DNA of 64,000 nucleotides from Devosia sp. 66-22 (GCA_001899065.1 MKUZ01000008.1:119110-183109); one strand, 5' to 3'; counted from the first letter of the stretch, positions 38,184 to 48,211 are shown. Notes: generated by a model from the sequence alone, not told the origin. A program made the numbers and translations.

Positions 38184-38540
38184 ATGTTCGTGACCTCTGC
38201 TCTGGCGCAGGACACAACCACCCCCGCCGCCCCCTCGATGGGCGCAACCGACCTGCTGATCCAGTTCGCCCCGATCCTGCTTCTGGTGGTGATCTTCTGG
38301 CTCCTGATCTTCCGCCCGCAGCAGAAGCGCATGAAGGCCCAGCAGGCCATGCTTTCGTCGATCTCGCGTGGTGACACCGTCGTGACCACCGGCGGCATCA
38401 TCGGCAAGGTGACCAAGGCGGTCGACGGCGAAGACCTCGAAGTCGAGATCGCGCAGGGCACCCGCGTCAAGATCGTGCGTTCGATGGTTTCCGACGTTCG
38501 CTCCAAGGCGAACCCGGTGAACGACAACAAGGCGAGCTAA
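38184..38540 (+). CDS. yajC: Preprotein translocase subunit YajC
   Basis: 118 residues. One transmembrane helix (LLIQFAPILLLVVIFWLLIF) is followed by RPQQKRMKAQQAML and a cytoplasmic domain (SRGDTVVTTGGIIGKVTK). YajC associates with SecDF to assist protein export. It is preceded by aaggag and followed by secDF 28 bp later. Confidence 0.95.
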   Translation: MFVTSALAQDTTTPAAPSMGATDLLIQFAPILLLVVIFWLLIFRPQQKRMKAQQAMLSSISRGDTVVTTGGIIGKVTKAVDGEDLEVEIAQGTRVKIVRSMVSDVRSKANPVNDNKAS

Positions 38541-38568
38541 CCCGGCACGCCAGGGACGATACCTTTAT

Positions 38569-41133
38569 ATGCTGCATCAGTTCACGCCCATCCGCACTGC
38601 GATCATCCTCATCGTCACGGTGCTGGGTATCTTCCTGGCCATCCCGAACTTCTTCTCGAAAGAGACAACCGCGAACTGGCCGAGCTTCCTGCCGCATGAC
38701 GGCATGACGCTCGGTCTCGACCTGCAGGGTGGCTCCTACCTGCTGCTCCAGGTCAACCGCGACTCGATCACCACCGAGCGCCTCAAGGAGCTGCGCCGCG
38801 ACGCGCGCCAGCTCCTCGCCGGCCAGAACGGCATCGGCAACATCATCACGACCGAAGCCGACGGCATCGTCATCGAGCTGACCGATCCGAGCACGAAGGA
38901 AGCGGCCCGCACCGCGCTGCAGGCGCTGCAGAACAATATCGGCGGCACGGCCGGTATCGGCGGCACGCCCGAACTCGAGTTCGGCGAGGCTGCCGACGGG
39001 AAGCTCACCGTCAAGCTCACGCCCAACGGCATTACCGAGCGCATGTCGGCGCTCATCGCGCAGTCGATGGAAGTCATCCGCAAGCGCGTTGACGAAGTGG
39101 GTACCACCGAACCCATCATCCAGCGCCAGGGGCAGGATCGCGTCCTCGTCCAGGTGCCCGGCTACGACAATTCCGCGCGCCTCAAGGAACTGATCTCCAC
39201 CACGGCGCGCCTGACCTTCCACCTGGTCCATCCGACGATGTCGGCGGCGCAGGCCGAGGCGCAGGGCGTTCCCGCCGGCTACATGCTCGTCCCGAGCGCC
39301 GAGGGCGACTACAACGAACTGCTGAACGAGAACGTCGAGTTCGGCGGCGAGAATCTCGTCAACGCGCAGCCGGCCTTCGACCAGCAGACCAGCCGCTCGG
39401 TCGTCAGCTTCACGCTCGATACACGCGGCGCCATCATCTTCGCCGACATCACCGCCAAGAATGTCGGCAAGCGCTTTGCGATTGTGCTCGACAATCAGGT
39501 CATCACGGCGCCGACCATCCAGGGTCCGATCCCCGGCGGCTCGGCCCAGATCACCGGCACCTTCACGCCGCAGACCGCCAACGACCTCGCCGTCCTGCTC
39601 CGCGCCGGCGCGCTGCCGGCGACACTCGACGTCGTGGAAGAACGCTCGGTCGGCGCCAGCCTCGGCGCGGACTCGATCCGCGCCGGCGTCACCTCAGGCA
39701 TTGTTGCGGCGATCCTCGTCGTCACCTTCATGGTGATCGCCTACGGCCTGTTCGGCCTGTTCGCCGACATATCGCTCGTCCTCAACATCCTGCTGATCAT
39801 CGCGTCGCTGTCGTTGCTCGGCTCGACGCTGACGTTGCCGGGCATCGCCGGTATCGTGCTCACCATCGGCATGGCGGTCGACGCCAACGTCCTCATCTAC
39901 GAGCGAATACGCGAAGAGATGAAGGCGGGAAAATCCATCCTCGCCTCGATCGACGCGGGCTTCCAGCGCGCCTGGGGCACCATCATCGACTCGCATTTGA
40001 CGCAGCTCATCGCAGCCATTGTTCTGTATTTCCTGGGCTCCGGCCCGGTGCAGGGCTTTGCCGTCACGCTCGGGCTGGGCATCCTGACCTCATTGTTCAC
40101 CTCCTACACGGTGACGCTCTATTTCGTGGGCTGGTGGTACCGGCTGCGTCGTCCCAAGACCCTCAAGATCCAGGTGTTCCGCTTCATCCCGGATGGCACC
40201 AAGATCCCGTTCATGAAGATCTCGCGCTTTGCGATCATCTTCTCGATCCTGATTTCGCTCGGCGCCATCGGCTCGGCCTTCACCAAGGGCTTCAACCTGG
40301 GCATCGACTTCATCGGCGGCTCGGCCATCGAAGTGCAATACGCGGGCACAGGCACGCCGGATGCGGGCGTCATCCGCGAAGCGCTCGATGAGCTCGGCCT
40401 GGGCGAAGTGCAGGTGCAGCAGTTCGGTCCGGCCTCGGACTTCCTCGTGCGCATTCAGCTCCAGCCCGGCGGCGACCCCGAGCAGCAGGCCGCGGTCAAG
40501 AAAGTCACCGAGACGCTCGCCACCATCGACTACGAGGTGCGCAAGACCGAGGCCGTCAGCGGCACCGTTTCGGGCGAGCTCACTACCAAGGGCACCATCG
40601 CTGTGCTCATCGCGATGGGCGCCATCCTCATCTATGTCTGGTTCCGCTTCGAGTGGCAGTTCGCGCTCGCCGCCATCACCACGACGGCGCACGACGTGAT
40701 CATGACCATCGGCCTCTACTCGTTCGTGGGGCTCGAGTTCAACATCACCTCCATCGCGGCGGTGCTGACGCTTGTCGGCCTCAGTCTCAACGAGACGGTC
40801 GTCATCTCCGATCGAATACGCGAGAATTTGCGCAAGTATAAGAAGATGTCGCTGCCCGAGCTGATCGACCTGTCGATTAACCAGACGATCGTGCGAACGT
40901 CGCTCACGCAGTTCACCATCCTTCTGGCGCTGTTCCCGCTGGTGTTCTTCGGCGGCGAGGCCATTCGCGGTTTCACCATCGCCATGACCTTCGGCTCGAT
41001 CTTCGGCATGTACTCGTCGGTGTTCATCGGTGGGCCCATCCTGATCTATTTCGGCCTCAAGGCCCGCAGCGATGCACCGGCCGCCGACGCCAAGCCGACC
41101 AAGGAAAAGCGCGCCGACGGTGCCGCGGTCTAG
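38569..41133 (+). CDS. secDF: Fused protein export membrane protein SecD-SecF
   Basis: 854 residues combining SecD (about 1-530) and SecF (about 545-835), each with six transmembrane helices. SecD shows GLDLQGGSYLLLQV, the P1 periplasmic domain, TNLDFG-like periplasmic pieces, and the helix 4 region TLPGIAGIVLTIGMAVDANV. SecF shows NLGIDFIGGSAIEVQY and the paired AVLTLVGLSLNETVVISDRI. The proton-motive-force driven pair pulls exported proteins from SecYEG. Fusion occurs in several alphaproteobacteria. It is co-directional with yajC. Confidence 0.96.
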   Translation: MLHQFTPIRTAIILIVTVLGIFLAIPNFFSKETTANWPSFLPHDGMTLGLDLQGGSYLLLQVNRDSITTERLKELRRDARQLLAGQNGIGNIITTEADGIVIELTDPSTKEAARTALQALQNNIGGTAGIGGTPELEFGEAADGKLTVKLTPNGITERMSALIAQSMEVIRKRVDEVGTTEPIIQRQGQDRVLVQVPGYDNSARLKELISTTARLTFHLVHPTMSAAQAEAQGVPAGYMLVPSAEGDYNELLNENVEFGGENLVNAQPAFDQQTSRSVVSFTLDTRGAIIFADITAKNVGKRFAIVLDNQVITAPTIQGPIPGGSAQITGTFTPQTANDLAVLLRAGALPATLDVVEERSVGASLGADSIRAGVTSGIVAAILVVTFMVIAYGLFGLFADISLVLNILLIIASLSLLGSTLTLPGIAGIVLTIGMAVDANVLIYERIREEMKAGKSILASIDAGFQRAWGTIIDSHLTQLIAAIVLYFLGSGPVQGFAVTLGLGILTSLFTSYTVTLYFVGWWYRLRRPKTLKIQVFRFIPDGTKIPFMKISRFAIIFSILISLGAIGSAFTKGFNLGIDFIGGSAIEVQYAGTGTPDAGVIREALDELGLGEVQVQQFGPASDFLVRIQLQPGGDPEQQAAVKKVTETLATIDYEVRKTEAVSGTVSGELTTKGTIAVLIAMGAILIYVWFRFEWQFALAAITTTAHDVIMTIGLYSFVGLEFNITSIAAVLTLVGLSLNETVVISDRIRENLRKYKKMSLPELIDLSINQTIVRTSLTQFTILLALFPLVFFGGEAIRGFTIAMTFGSIFGMYSSVFIGGPILIYFGLKARSDAPAADAKPTKEKRADGAAV

Positions 41134-41164
41134 CGTAACCCTCCGCGGCCCGCAGTCTGGAAAA

Positions 41165-41187
41165 CCTCTCCCGCGCGGCGGGGGAGG
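41165..41187. repeat. Strong GC-rich hairpin after secDF
   Basis: CCTCTCCCGC and GCGGGGGAGG pair over 10 bp with one wobble and a three-base loop. There is no T-tract, so it is not a classical terminator. It resembles the CCTCTCCC-type intergenic hairpins frequent in Rhizobiales. Confidence 0.4.
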
Positions 41188-41240
41188 CGAGCCAGGCAAA
41201 GCCCGGTGGAGCAGGCCAGTGCTGGACAGGTTCCATCTTC

Positions 41241-41630
41241 ATGGCTGAACCCGGCCAAGGCTTCTATCCCTACCAGGCCGGCATCGATGGCTACGGCAAT
41301 GGTGGCTTTCGCTTCGCGCAGATGAGCCATCGCGGCTCGCTCCTGTGCCTGCCCACGGGCATGCACAAATGGGATGTCACCGCGCCGGCCGAGATCACGC
41401 TCGAGAGCCTGCAGCCGGCGTTCGACGCCGCCGACCAGATCGATGTTCTGCTCATCGGACTGGGCAAGGACATTGCCGGCTTCCCCAAGCCCGTGCGTGC
41501 CGCGCTGCGCGAGCGCGGCATCATCGTCGAAGCGATCGCCACGGGCGGTGCCGTGCGCACCTACAACATCCTGCTCGGCGAGAGCCGTGCTGTTGGCGCC
41601 GCGCTCATCGCGGTCGATACGATCAAATGA
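41241..41630 (+). CDS. Mth938-domain protein (NDUFAF3 homologue)
   Basis: 129 residues. The Mth938 fold shows FRFAQMSHRGSLLCLPTG at the start, LLIGLGKDIAGFPKPVR centrally and TGGAVRTYNILLGESRAV at the end. The mitochondrial member NDUFAF3 is a complex I assembly factor. The bacterial role is not established. It is downstream of secDF, and its stop overlaps the next gene (ATGA). That next gene is a homologue of another complex I assembly factor. Confidence 0.87.
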   Translation: MAEPGQGFYPYQAGIDGYGNGGFRFAQMSHRGSLLCLPTGMHKWDVTAPAEITLESLQPAFDAADQIDVLLIGLGKDIAGFPKPVRAALRERGIIVEAIATGGAVRTYNILLGESRAVGAALIAVDTIK

Positions 41631-42463
41631 AGTCCGAGAGCGCGACGTTCGCGGCCGAGCAGCTTCGCGCCAATGATCGCGACCGCTATCTGGCGACGCT
41701 GGTGCTGCCCGACGCCGAACGCGCCGCCATCACGGCGCTCTATGCGTTCAACGCCGACATCGCCTCGGTGCGCGACCGCGCCCGGGAAGCGGCGGCCGGC
41801 GAGATTCGCCTGCAATGGTGGCACGATGCGCTGGCGGGCGAGGGCCACGGCGCCGTTCGCGCCAATCCCCTGGCCGATGCACTGCTCGACACCGTCGCCG
41901 AATACAGCCTGCCGGTGCCCGCGCTGATCCGGATGATCGAGGCCCGCCGCTTCGATCTCTACGACGATCCGATGCCCGACATGCCGACGTTCGAGGGCTA
42001 CGCCGGCGAAACGGCGTCGGCGCTGTACCAGCTCAGCGCCATGATCCTCAATCGCGGCCCGGTCGAGCCGGGCGATGCGGCGGGCCATCTGGGTGTCGCC
42101 CACGCGCTCATCGGTCACCTGCGCGCGTTCGGCTACAACGCCAGCAAGGGCCGCATCGTGCTGCCACGCGACGTGTTCGCCACCTGCGGCGTGGCGGAGG
42201 CCGACATCCGCGCCGGCACGCAAAGCGAGAACCTGAGCGTCGCGCTGACGCGTTTCGCCGAGCTGGCGGCCGAACACCTCCGCAAGGCCGATGTCGCCAT
42301 CGCCGGGCTGCCGCGCGGCCTGCGCGCAGTCTTCGCGCCAACGGCCCTGCTGCACGGCCAGCTCAAGCGCCTCGACCTCGACGCCCCCTTCGCCCCGCAA
42401 CCGGACCTCGCCGACTGGCAGAAGATCGCGGCGCTGGGCTGGTGGAAATTGGGGCGCGCCTAA
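41627..42463 (+). CDS. Squalene/phytoene synthase-like protein (NDUFAF6-like)
   Basis: 278 residues of the all-helical isoprenoid synthase fold. It has [20 protein letters not shown] near the start, where true synthases have similar DxxxD motifs, and [11 protein letters not shown]. The second Asp-rich motif expected in active phytoene synthases is not obvious ([16 protein letters not shown]). This suggests a non-catalytic family member such as NDUFAF6, another complex I assembly factor. The overlap with the Mth938 gene supports a shared job. Its stop overlaps that of trmFO. Confidence 0.8.
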   Translation: MKSESATFAAEQLRANDRDRYLATLVLPDAERAAITALYAFNADIASVRDRAREAAAGEIRLQWWHDALAGEGHGAVRANPLADALLDTVAEYSLPVPALIRMIEARRFDLYDDPMPDMPTFEGYAGETASALYQLSAMILNRGPVEPGDAAGHLGVAHALIGHLRAFGYNASKGRIVLPRDVFATCGVAEADIRAGTQSENLSVALTRFAELAAEHLRKADVAIAGLPRGLRAVFAPTALLHGQLKRLDLDAPFAPQPDLADWQKIAALGWWKLGRA

Positions 42464-43845
42464 GCCCAGGCAGCGATATCGTTCAGTGCCCTTACGCTCA
42501 TGGCCTTCTTCTTGGCCATGGCCTTCTCCGGGCCGCGCCAGCGCCCCTCGTGGCCTTCCGGCTTGGTCACCGTCACCGGTGGCAGCAGCCCGAAATTGAC
42601 GTTCATGGGCTGGAACGAGCGCGGTCCTGCCTCGCCTTCGGCGGCGAGGTGGCCGCCCAGGATATGGTCGAACAGCGCCCCCAGCGCCGTCGTCGTCACC
42701 GGCGCCTCTACCTGCTCGCCGCGGGTCTGTGCCGCGGCCATGCGGCCGGCGACCAGTCCGATCGCGGCGCTTTCGACGTAGCCCTCGACCCCGGTGATCT
42801 GCCCGGCAAAGCGCAGGCGCGGCTGCGCCTTGAGGCGAAGCTGGCGGTCCAGCACCTTGGGCGAGTTGAGGAATGTGTTGTGGTGCAGCCCGCCCAGCCG
42901 CGCGAATTGTGCGTTCTCGAGCCCCGGGATCAGGCGGAAGATCTCCGCCTGGCCGCGATATTTGAGCTTGGTCTGGAACCCCACCATGTTCCACAGCGTG
43001 CCCAGCGCATTGTCCTGCCGGAGCTGGACGATCGCGTGGGGCTTCACCGTGGGGTTGCGCGGGTTGGTCAGCCCCACCGGCTTCAACGGCCCCCAGCGCA
43101 GCGTGTCGCGGCCGCGCTCGGCCATCACTTCGACCGGCAGGCAGCCGTCGAAATAGGGCACGTTCTCCCACTGGTGGTAGACATGCTTCTCGCCCGCCAG
43201 CAGTGCATCGACGAAGCGGTTGTACTGCGCCTCGTCCATCGGGCAGTTGAGATAGTCGGCGCCGGTGCCGCCCGGGCCTGCCTTGTCATAACGTGACTGC
43301 GCCCAGGCGATGTCCATGTTGATCGACTCGGCATGGACGATCGGGGCGATCGCGTCGAAGAAGGCGAGCTCCGCTTCGCCCGTCAGGCCCTGGATGGCGG
43401 TGGCGAGCGGCTGTGAGGTGAGGGGACCGGTGGCGACGATCACGTTGTCCCACTCCGCCGGCGGCAGCCCGGCGATCTCGCCGAACTCGACCGTCACGTT
43501 CGGATGTGCGCGGACCGCTGCCGTCACGGCGTCCGAGAACGCCACGCGGTCCACCGCGAGCGCGCCGCCGGCCGGCAGCTTGTGGGCGTCGGCCATGCGC
43601 ATGATCAGCGAGCCGCAGCGCCGCATTTCCTCGTGCAGCAACCCGACGGCGTTGTGCTCATGGTCGTCCGAGCGGAAGGAATTGGAGCACACGAGCTCGG
43701 CAAAGCCACCGGTCAGGTGGGCTTCGGTCAGCTTCTGCGGCCGCATTTCGTGGATGATGACGCTGGCGCCGGCCTCCGCGGCCTGCCAGGCGGCTTCGGA
43801 GCCGGCAAGGCCCGCGCCGATGATATGGATGGGGGAGGAAGTCAT
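42460..43845 (-). CDS. trmFO: Methylenetetrahydrofolate--tRNA-(uracil-5-)-methyltransferase
   Basis: 461 residues. A folate- and FAD-dependent enzyme making ribothymidine 54 in the T loop of tRNA. The N-terminal FAD motif is [21 protein letters not shown] (9-29 region), followed by the diagnostic [16 protein letters not shown] with a catalytic Cys. The C-terminal [20 protein letters not shown] is typical of the GidA-like superfamily. It is convergent with the squalene-synthase-like gene (overlapping stops). Confidence 0.94.
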   Translation of the reverse strand: MTSSPIHIIGAGLAGSEAAWQAAEAGASVIIHEMRPQKLTEAHLTGGFAELVCSNSFRSDDHEHNAVGLLHEEMRRCGSLIMRMADAHKLPAGGALAVDRVAFSDAVTAAVRAHPNVTVEFGEIAGLPPAEWDNVIVATGPLTSQPLATAIQGLTGEAELAFFDAIAPIVHAESINMDIAWAQSRYDKAGPGGTGADYLNCPMDEAQYNRFVDALLAGEKHVYHQWENVPYFDGCLPVEVMAERGRDTLRWGPLKPVGLTNPRNPTVKPHAIVQLRQDNALGTLWNMVGFQTKLKYRGQAEIFRLIPGLENAQFARLGGLHHNTFLNSPKVLDRQLRLKAQPRLRFAGQITGVEGYVESAAIGLVAGRMAAAQTRGEQVEAPVTTTALGALFDHILGGHLAAEGEAGPRSFQPMNVNFGLLPPVTVTKPEGHEGRWRGPEKAMAKKKAMSVRALNDIAAWA

Positions 43846-43870
43846 GGCTGGGCTCTAGCAACAAGAGCCC

Positions 43871-43911
43871 GAAAAATCAAAACGCCCGCGTCCTAGAAGG
43901 AAGCGAGCGTT
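43871..43911 (-). terminator. Terminator of the DUF1127 gene
   Basis: On the minus strand AACGCTCGC and GCGGGCGTT pair over 9 bp with one wobble and a 13-base loop. The tract TTGATTTTT follows. It lies 40 bases downstream of the DUF1127 stop. A further GGGCTC/GAGCCC inverted repeat sits at 43850-43870, in front of trmFO. Confidence 0.65.
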
Positions 43912-43950
43912 CGGATCAGATAGTCGGCCGGCTGGCGGTGCGCGAAAACC

Positions 43951-44100
43951 TTAGAGGGCGCGCGCATGTTCGCGGGCGATCTTGGTGATGTCGGCGCGCG
44001 AGATGCCCAGGTCGTTGAGCTGACGGTTGTCGAGAGCGGCAAGCTCACGGACGGTCTGCTGGTAGGCCGACCACTTCTTCAGAGTCTGGCGAATGCCCAT
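43951..44100 (-). CDS. DUF1127 small protein
   Basis: 49 residues, too short for routine ORF calling. The sequence opens MGIRQTLKKWSAYQQTVREL and continues LAALDNRQLNDLGISRADI. This is the DUF1127 (YjiS-like) signature of a basic helix followed by LxxLDDRxLxDIGIxRxDI. A good aaggag lies 8 bases before the ATG. Members are abundant in Rhizobiales; some are linked to phosphate, stress or RNA regulation, but no single function is settled. It is a monocistronic unit with its own terminator. Confidence 0.87.
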   Translation of the reverse strand: MGIRQTLKKWSAYQQTVRELAALDNRQLNDLGISRADITKIAREHARAL

Positions 44101-44252
44101 TTCATTTTCTCCTTCATCGCGTCCGGGAACCGTTCCCGTTCGCTACGAGTGGGTAGATAGTCCCATGCGCGGGATATGTGCAGATGGGGAAAGCTCACAA
44201 CTCTCGTGCAGAAAACGCATAGCTCTTTTTGTCGATGTTAAGTTGAGCTTAA

Positions 44253-44281
44253 GAAACAGGGCCGCCGGGGTCACCGGCGGC
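44253..44281 (-). terminator. Hairpin downstream of the 53-residue gene
   Basis: GCCGCCGG-tgacc-CCGGCGGC on the minus strand is a perfect 8-bp stem, followed by CCTGTTTCTT. The T-tract is short, so the terminator assignment is moderate. A smaller TTAAG-N5-CTTAA repeat lies at 44238-44252. Confidence 0.45.
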
Positions 44282-44304
44282 CGCGGCGGGGCCGACCGGA
44301 CGGG

Positions 44305-44466
44305 TCAGCGGGGCTGGCGGTCGAACAGGCCGCGCGTCATTTTCGAGAAGTCCGGTCCTGAAACGCCCAGAAGATCAGCGTTTCTTGTCGACGGAACGTC
44401 CATTTCACGCAGTGTCTGCTTGATGTCGACGAGACGCCGGATGCGCCAGACGGCACGGATAAACAT
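44305..44466 (-). CDS. Possible small basic protein, DUF1127-like but divergent
   Basis: 53 residues from ATG 44466 (MFIRAVWRIRRLVDIKQTLR), preceded by gggag at a suitable distance. The pattern of a basic N-terminal helix then LLGVSGPDFSKMTRGLF resembles DUF1127, which is also the next gene downstream, but the match is loose. A hairpin with terminator features follows it. No homologue is recognised with certainty. If it is not real, 44101-44696 is a 596-bp non-coding stretch containing only small hairpins. Confidence 0.5.
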   Translation of the reverse strand: MFIRAVWRIRRLVDIKQTLREMDVPSTRNADLLGVSGPDFSKMTRGLFDRQPR

Positions 44467-44696
44467 GAGACGGCTCCCTTTGCGGGGTGAGGGGACGCCG
44501 GACAATCGTCCGATTTGCCCCTCCGTTCCATCCGAGAGATATCATCCGGGCCATGCGAAATCCGCATGTCGATTTCATAAGACGGTCAACAAGCGGCCAT
44601 CCTTGGGTGGCTGACTCGGGATTCGCGGGAAGCTTGCGGTGCGTACCTCGGAGCGAGGTCACCGCGGCACGACTCGGCGGCACCTCGTGAGCCGAC

Positions 44697-47609
44697 CTAC
44701 TCCGCCGCCTGCCGCACCGCCCGCTTCTTGACCGGCCGCCGCTCCATCACTTCCTTGAGGAACTTGCCGGTGTAGCTGCGCTTGTTCTCGATCAGGTCCT
44801 CGGGCGTGCCGACGCCCACGACCTCGCCGCCGCCGTCGCCGCCCTCCGGGCCCATGTCGATGATCCAGTCGGCGGTCTTGATGACCTCGAGATTGTGCTC
44901 GATCACCACCACCGTGTTTCCCTGGTCCACCAGCTCGTGCAGCACCTCGAGCAGCTTGGCGATGTCGTGGAAATGGAGGCCGGTCGTCGGCTCATCGAGC
45001 ATGTAGAGCGTCCGGCCGGTGGCGCGGCGGCTCAACTCCTTGCTGAGCTTGACGCGTTGCGCTTCGCCGCCCGACAGGGTCGTCGCCGGCTGCCCGACCT
45101 TCACATAGCCCAGCCCCACGCGCTGCAGCGTTGCGAACTTCTCGCGGATCGAGGGCACCGCGGCAAAGAACTCCGTCGCCTCGTCGATGGTCATGTCCAG
45201 CACGTCGGCGATCGACTTGCCCTTGAACTGCACTTCGAGCGTTTCGCGGTTGTAGCGATGGCCCTTGCACACCTCGCACGTCACATAGACATCGGGCAGG
45301 AAGTGCATCTCGATCTTGATGACGCCGTCGCCCTCGCACTTCTCGCAGCGGCCGCCCTTGACGTTGAAGGAGAAGCGGCCCGGCCCGTAGCCGCGTGCCT
45401 TGGCCTCCGGCAGCCCCGCGAACCATTCGCGCAGCGGCCCGAAGGCCCCGGTGTAGGTCGCGGGGTTCGAGCGCGGCGTGCGGCCGATCGGCGACTGGTC
45501 GATGTCGATGATCTTGTCGAGGAATTCGAGGCCGGTGAGGTGGTTGTGCGGGGCCGGGTTGACCCGCGCGCCGTTGAGCCGCCGCGCCATCGCCTGGTAC
45601 ATGGTGTCGATCATCAGGGTGGATTTGCCGCCACCCGACACACCCGTGATCGCAACGAACAGTCCGAGCGGCACGTCCACCGAGACGTTCTTCAGGTTGT
45701 TGCCGGTCGCGCCGTCGAGGTGGATCTTCTTGCCCTTGGCCGCCACGCGCCGCTCGGGCGGCGTCGGGATCTGCAGCTTGCCGCTCAGATACTGCCCGGT
45801 GATCGAGTTCTTGTTCTTGAGGATGTCCTCGGGCGCGCCCTCGGCCACGATGTGGCCGCCATTCACGCCGGCGCCGGGACCGATATCGACCACATAGTCG
45901 GCGGTGAGGATGGCGTCCTCGTCGTGCTCGACCACGATCACCGTGTTGCCGATGTCGCGCAGCCGGCGCAGCGTTTCGAGCAGCCGCTCATTGTCGCGCT
46001 GGTGGAGGCCGATGGAGGGCTCGTCGAGCACGTAGAGAACGCCCGTCAGGCCGGAGCCGATCTGGCTCGCAAGGCGGATGCGCTGGCTCTCGCCGCCCGA
46101 CAGCGAGCCCGAGCCGCGGCTCAGCGTCAGGTAGTCGAGGCCGACATCGTTGAGGAAGCCGAGGCGTTCGCGGATTTCCTTGAACACGCGCTCGCCAATC
46201 TGGTTCTGTGTCGCGGTCAGGCGCTTGGGCAGGCCGCGGAACCACTCGGCGGCGGCGCGGATCGACATGTCGCTGACCTGGCCGACATGCAGCCCGTCGA
46301 TCTTGACCGCCAGCGCTTCGGGCTTCAGCCGGAAACCGTCGCAAGCCAGGCACGGCTTGCTCGACATGTATTTCTCGATCTCCTCGCGCATGCCGGCGCT
46401 CTCGGTCTCCTTGTAGCGCCGTTCCAGATTGCCGATCACGCCCTCGAAGGGCTTCTTGGTCTTGTAGGTGCGAAGGCCGTCATCATAGGTGAACTGGATC
46501 GCCGTTTCACCCGTGCCGAACAGCACGGCGTCCTGCGTCGCCTTGGGCAGTTCTTCCCAGGCCGTGCCCGTCGAGCCGCCATAGTGCTTCACCACCGCCT
46601 GCAGTGTCTGCTGGTAGTAGGGTGCGCTGGTCTTGCTCCAGGGCGAGATCGCGCCATCGCGCAGGCTCAGCGTCACGTCCGGCACGATCAGGTTCGGGTC
46701 GATCTTCTGCTCGGTGCCCAGGCCGTCACAGACCGGGCAGGCGCCGAACGGGTTGTTGAACGAGAACAGCCGCGGCTCGATCTCGGGGATGGTGAAACCC
46801 GAAATCGGATCGGCGAATTTTTCCGAGAAGATCAGCCGCCTAGCCGAGCCGTCCTCGGCCTTCTCGTCGGCGAACTCGGCAAAGGCGATGCCGTCGGCGA
46901 GCTTCAGCGCCGTCTCGAAACTCTCGGCGAGGCGCGTCGCGATGTCGGGGGAGACCACGATGCGGTCCACCACCACCTCGACATCGTGCTTGATCTTCTT
47001 GTCGAGATTGGGCGCGTCCTCGATGTCCCAGAATTCGCCGTCGATCTTTACGCGCTGGAAGCCCTTGCGCATGAGGTCGTTGAGCTCGCGCTTGTACTCG
47101 CCCTTGCGGCCGCGGGCGATCGGCGCGAGCAGATAGAGCCGCGTGTCCTCGGGCTGCGCCAGCACCTTGTCGACCATCTGGCTCACGGTCTGGCTTTCGA
47201 TGGGCAGGCCCGTGACCGGCGAGTAGGGGATGCCGACGCGCGCGAACAGCAGGCGCAGATAGTCGTAGATCTCCGTGACCGTGCCCACCGTCGAGCGCGG
47301 ATTGCGCGAGGTGGTCTTCTGCTCGATCGAGATGGCCGGCGAGAGCCCGTCGATCTGCTCGACATCGGGCTTCTGCATCATCTCGAGGAACTGCCGGGCA
47401 TAGGCCGACAGCGATTCCACATAGCGCCGCTGCCCCTCGGCATAGATCGTGTCGAACGCCAGCGACGACTTCCCCGACCCCGACAGGCCGGTCATCACGA
47501 TCAGCTTGTCGCGCGGCAGGCGCAGGTCGACGTTCTTGAGATTGTGCTCCTTGGCGCCGCGAATGACGATTTCACGGTTGGGCGAGGAGGCAGGGGTCTT
47601 GGCGGGCAT
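44697..47609 (-). CDS. uvrA: UvrABC excinuclease subunit A
   Basis: 970 residues, the damage-recognition ATPase of nucleotide excision repair. Two ABC modules are seen: Walker [15 protein letters not shown] (about 39-52) and [14 protein letters not shown], with signatures [12 protein letters not shown] and [12 protein letters not shown]. The C-terminal zinc module (CEKCEGDG ... [10 protein letters not shown]) is intact. The first zinc module keeps CPVCDG, but its usual upstream CxxC is replaced (ADPISG), an oddity reported in the findings. A LexA box lies upstream at 47776-47790, consistent with SOS induction. Confidence 0.97.
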   Translation of the reverse strand: MPAKTPASSPNREIVIRGAKEHNLKNVDLRLPRDKLIVMTGLSGSGKSSLAFDTIYAEGQRRYVESLSAYARQFLEMMQKPDVEQIDGLSPAISIEQKTTSRNPRSTVGTVTEIYDYLRLLFARVGIPYSPVTGLPIESQTVSQMVDKVLAQPEDTRLYLLAPIARGRKGEYKRELNDLMRKGFQRVKIDGEFWDIEDAPNLDKKIKHDVEVVVDRIVVSPDIATRLAESFETALKLADGIAFAEFADEKAEDGSARRLIFSEKFADPISGFTIPEIEPRLFSFNNPFGACPVCDGLGTEQKIDPNLIVPDVTLSLRDGAISPWSKTSAPYYQQTLQAVVKHYGGSTGTAWEELPKATQDAVLFGTGETAIQFTYDDGLRTYKTKKPFEGVIGNLERRYKETESAGMREEIEKYMSSKPCLACDGFRLKPEALAVKIDGLHVGQVSDMSIRAAAEWFRGLPKRLTATQNQIGERVFKEIRERLGFLNDVGLDYLTLSRGSGSLSGGESQRIRLASQIGSGLTGVLYVLDEPSIGLHQRDNERLLETLRRLRDIGNTVIVVEHDEDAILTADYVVDIGPGAGVNGGHIVAEGAPEDILKNKNSITGQYLSGKLQIPTPPERRVAAKGKKIHLDGATGNNLKNVSVDVPLGLFVAITGVSGGGKSTLMIDTMYQAMARRLNGARVNPAPHNHLTGLEFLDKIIDIDQSPIGRTPRSNPATYTGAFGPLREWFAGLPEAKARGYGPGRFSFNVKGGRCEKCEGDGVIKIEMHFLPDVYVTCEVCKGHRYNRETLEVQFKGKSIADVLDMTIDEATEFFAAVPSIREKFATLQRVGLGYVKVGQPATTLSGGEAQRVKLSKELSRRATGRTLYMLDEPTTGLHFHDIAKLLEVLHELVDQGNTVVVIEHNLEVIKTADWIIDMGPEGGDGGGEVVGVGTPEDLIENKRSYTGKFLKEVMERRPVKKRAVRQAAE

Positions 47610-47775
47610 CGGACATCCATCGGCAGGAGCCGGACCATTACGAGAATGATCTGCCAGCTTCTGTCAGTGTTACGGGGCGCGGGGTCGGAAGCCCTGAAAT
47701 AGGGAAGGTCCGCCGCACCCGCAAGCTAACCACGGCACAACGTCGCTGTCATCTCACAGCGCCATCGCCGCGCAA

Positions 47776-47790
47776 GAACATAAGCGGAAC
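47776..47790 (-). promoter_or_regulatory. LexA box of uvrA
   Basis: GAAC-ataagcg-GAAC (on the minus strand GTTC-N7-GTTC) matches the alphaproteobacterial LexA consensus exactly. It is 167 bp upstream of the uvrA start. The flanking bases are nearly identical to those of the box before ssb. Confidence 0.75.
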
Positions 47791-47813
47791 ATGCGAGAGT
47801 CGGTCAAGCCCAG

Positions 47814-48164
47814 TTACGCGGCGTCGCTTTGCGGAGACCCGTCCCCGATAAGTACGCCCGCGGGAATGTGCCAGACCGCATTGATCCGGCGGATCATATC
47901 GAGCGACAGCCGCCGCTCGCCGGAGAGGACTTCCGAGGCGCGGGACTTCGAGCCCAGCCCGTCGGCGAGGTCGCTCTGCTGGAAACGGCGGATATGCATG
48001 AACGCGCTGAGCGCCTCGATCGGTGTGGGTGCGTCGATCGGCCAGCTCAGGTTCTCGCAGGCCTCGATCAGGTCCGAAAGCACATCGAAGCGATCGTCCT
48101 CGGGGGTGCCGGGTTCGGGCTCGTTCCCGAAGTTACCGCTCGAACTCGGTGAGCGCCCAGTCAT
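47814..48164 (-). CDS. HigA-type XRE antitoxin/regulator, probably frameshifted at its N-terminus
   Basis: 116 residues from ATG 48164. The part from about residue 16 on (EPEPGTPEDDRFDVLSDLIE, then PIDAPTPIEALSAFM and a helix-turn-helix, DLADGLGSKSRASEVLSGER) matches HigA-like antitoxins. The first 12 residues do not. The expected N-terminus is found in another frame just upstream (PLRTWDDWALTEFER), ending at 48133. Removing one base joins the two seamlessly. No toxin gene is adjacent. The short form may still be made from ATG 48164. It lies downstream of alkB, 47 bp after its stop codon. Confidence 0.65.
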   Translation of the reverse strand: MTGRSPSSSGNFGNEPEPGTPEDDRFDVLSDLIEACENLSWPIDAPTPIEALSAFMHIRRFQQSDLADGLGSKSRASEVLSGERRLSLDMIRRINAVWHIPAGVLIGDGSPQSDAA

Positions 48165-48200
48165 CCCACGTCCGCAGCGGCGTCTCGGCGCTGGGATAGG
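48133..48200 (-). pseudogene. Out-of-frame N-terminal remnant of the HigA-like gene
   Basis: On the minus strand this frame reads DPYPSAETPLRTWDDWALTEFER and then TAA at 48133-48135. It resembles the IRTEADYxxALxEIE start of HigA proteins, and third codon positions are strongly GC-rich as in real genes here. No start codon is seen before it: the frame runs back into alkB. It is probably the decayed beginning of the gene at 47814-48164. Confidence 0.5.
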
Positions 48201-48211
48201 GGTCCCAAAGC

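Noticed and set aside
38569..41133. Separate secD and secF genes
   Set aside because: The reading frame is continuous through both sets of six helices, with no internal stop, so it is a fusion.
44131..44143. GTTCCCGTTC as a LexA site in front of the DUF1127 gene
   Set aside because: The two GTTC halves are separated by only two bases, not seven.
44895..47702. A 935-codon open frame on the plus strand opposite uvrA
   Set aside because: Same antisense effect; low-complexity His/Arg/Ala-rich translation with no family features.
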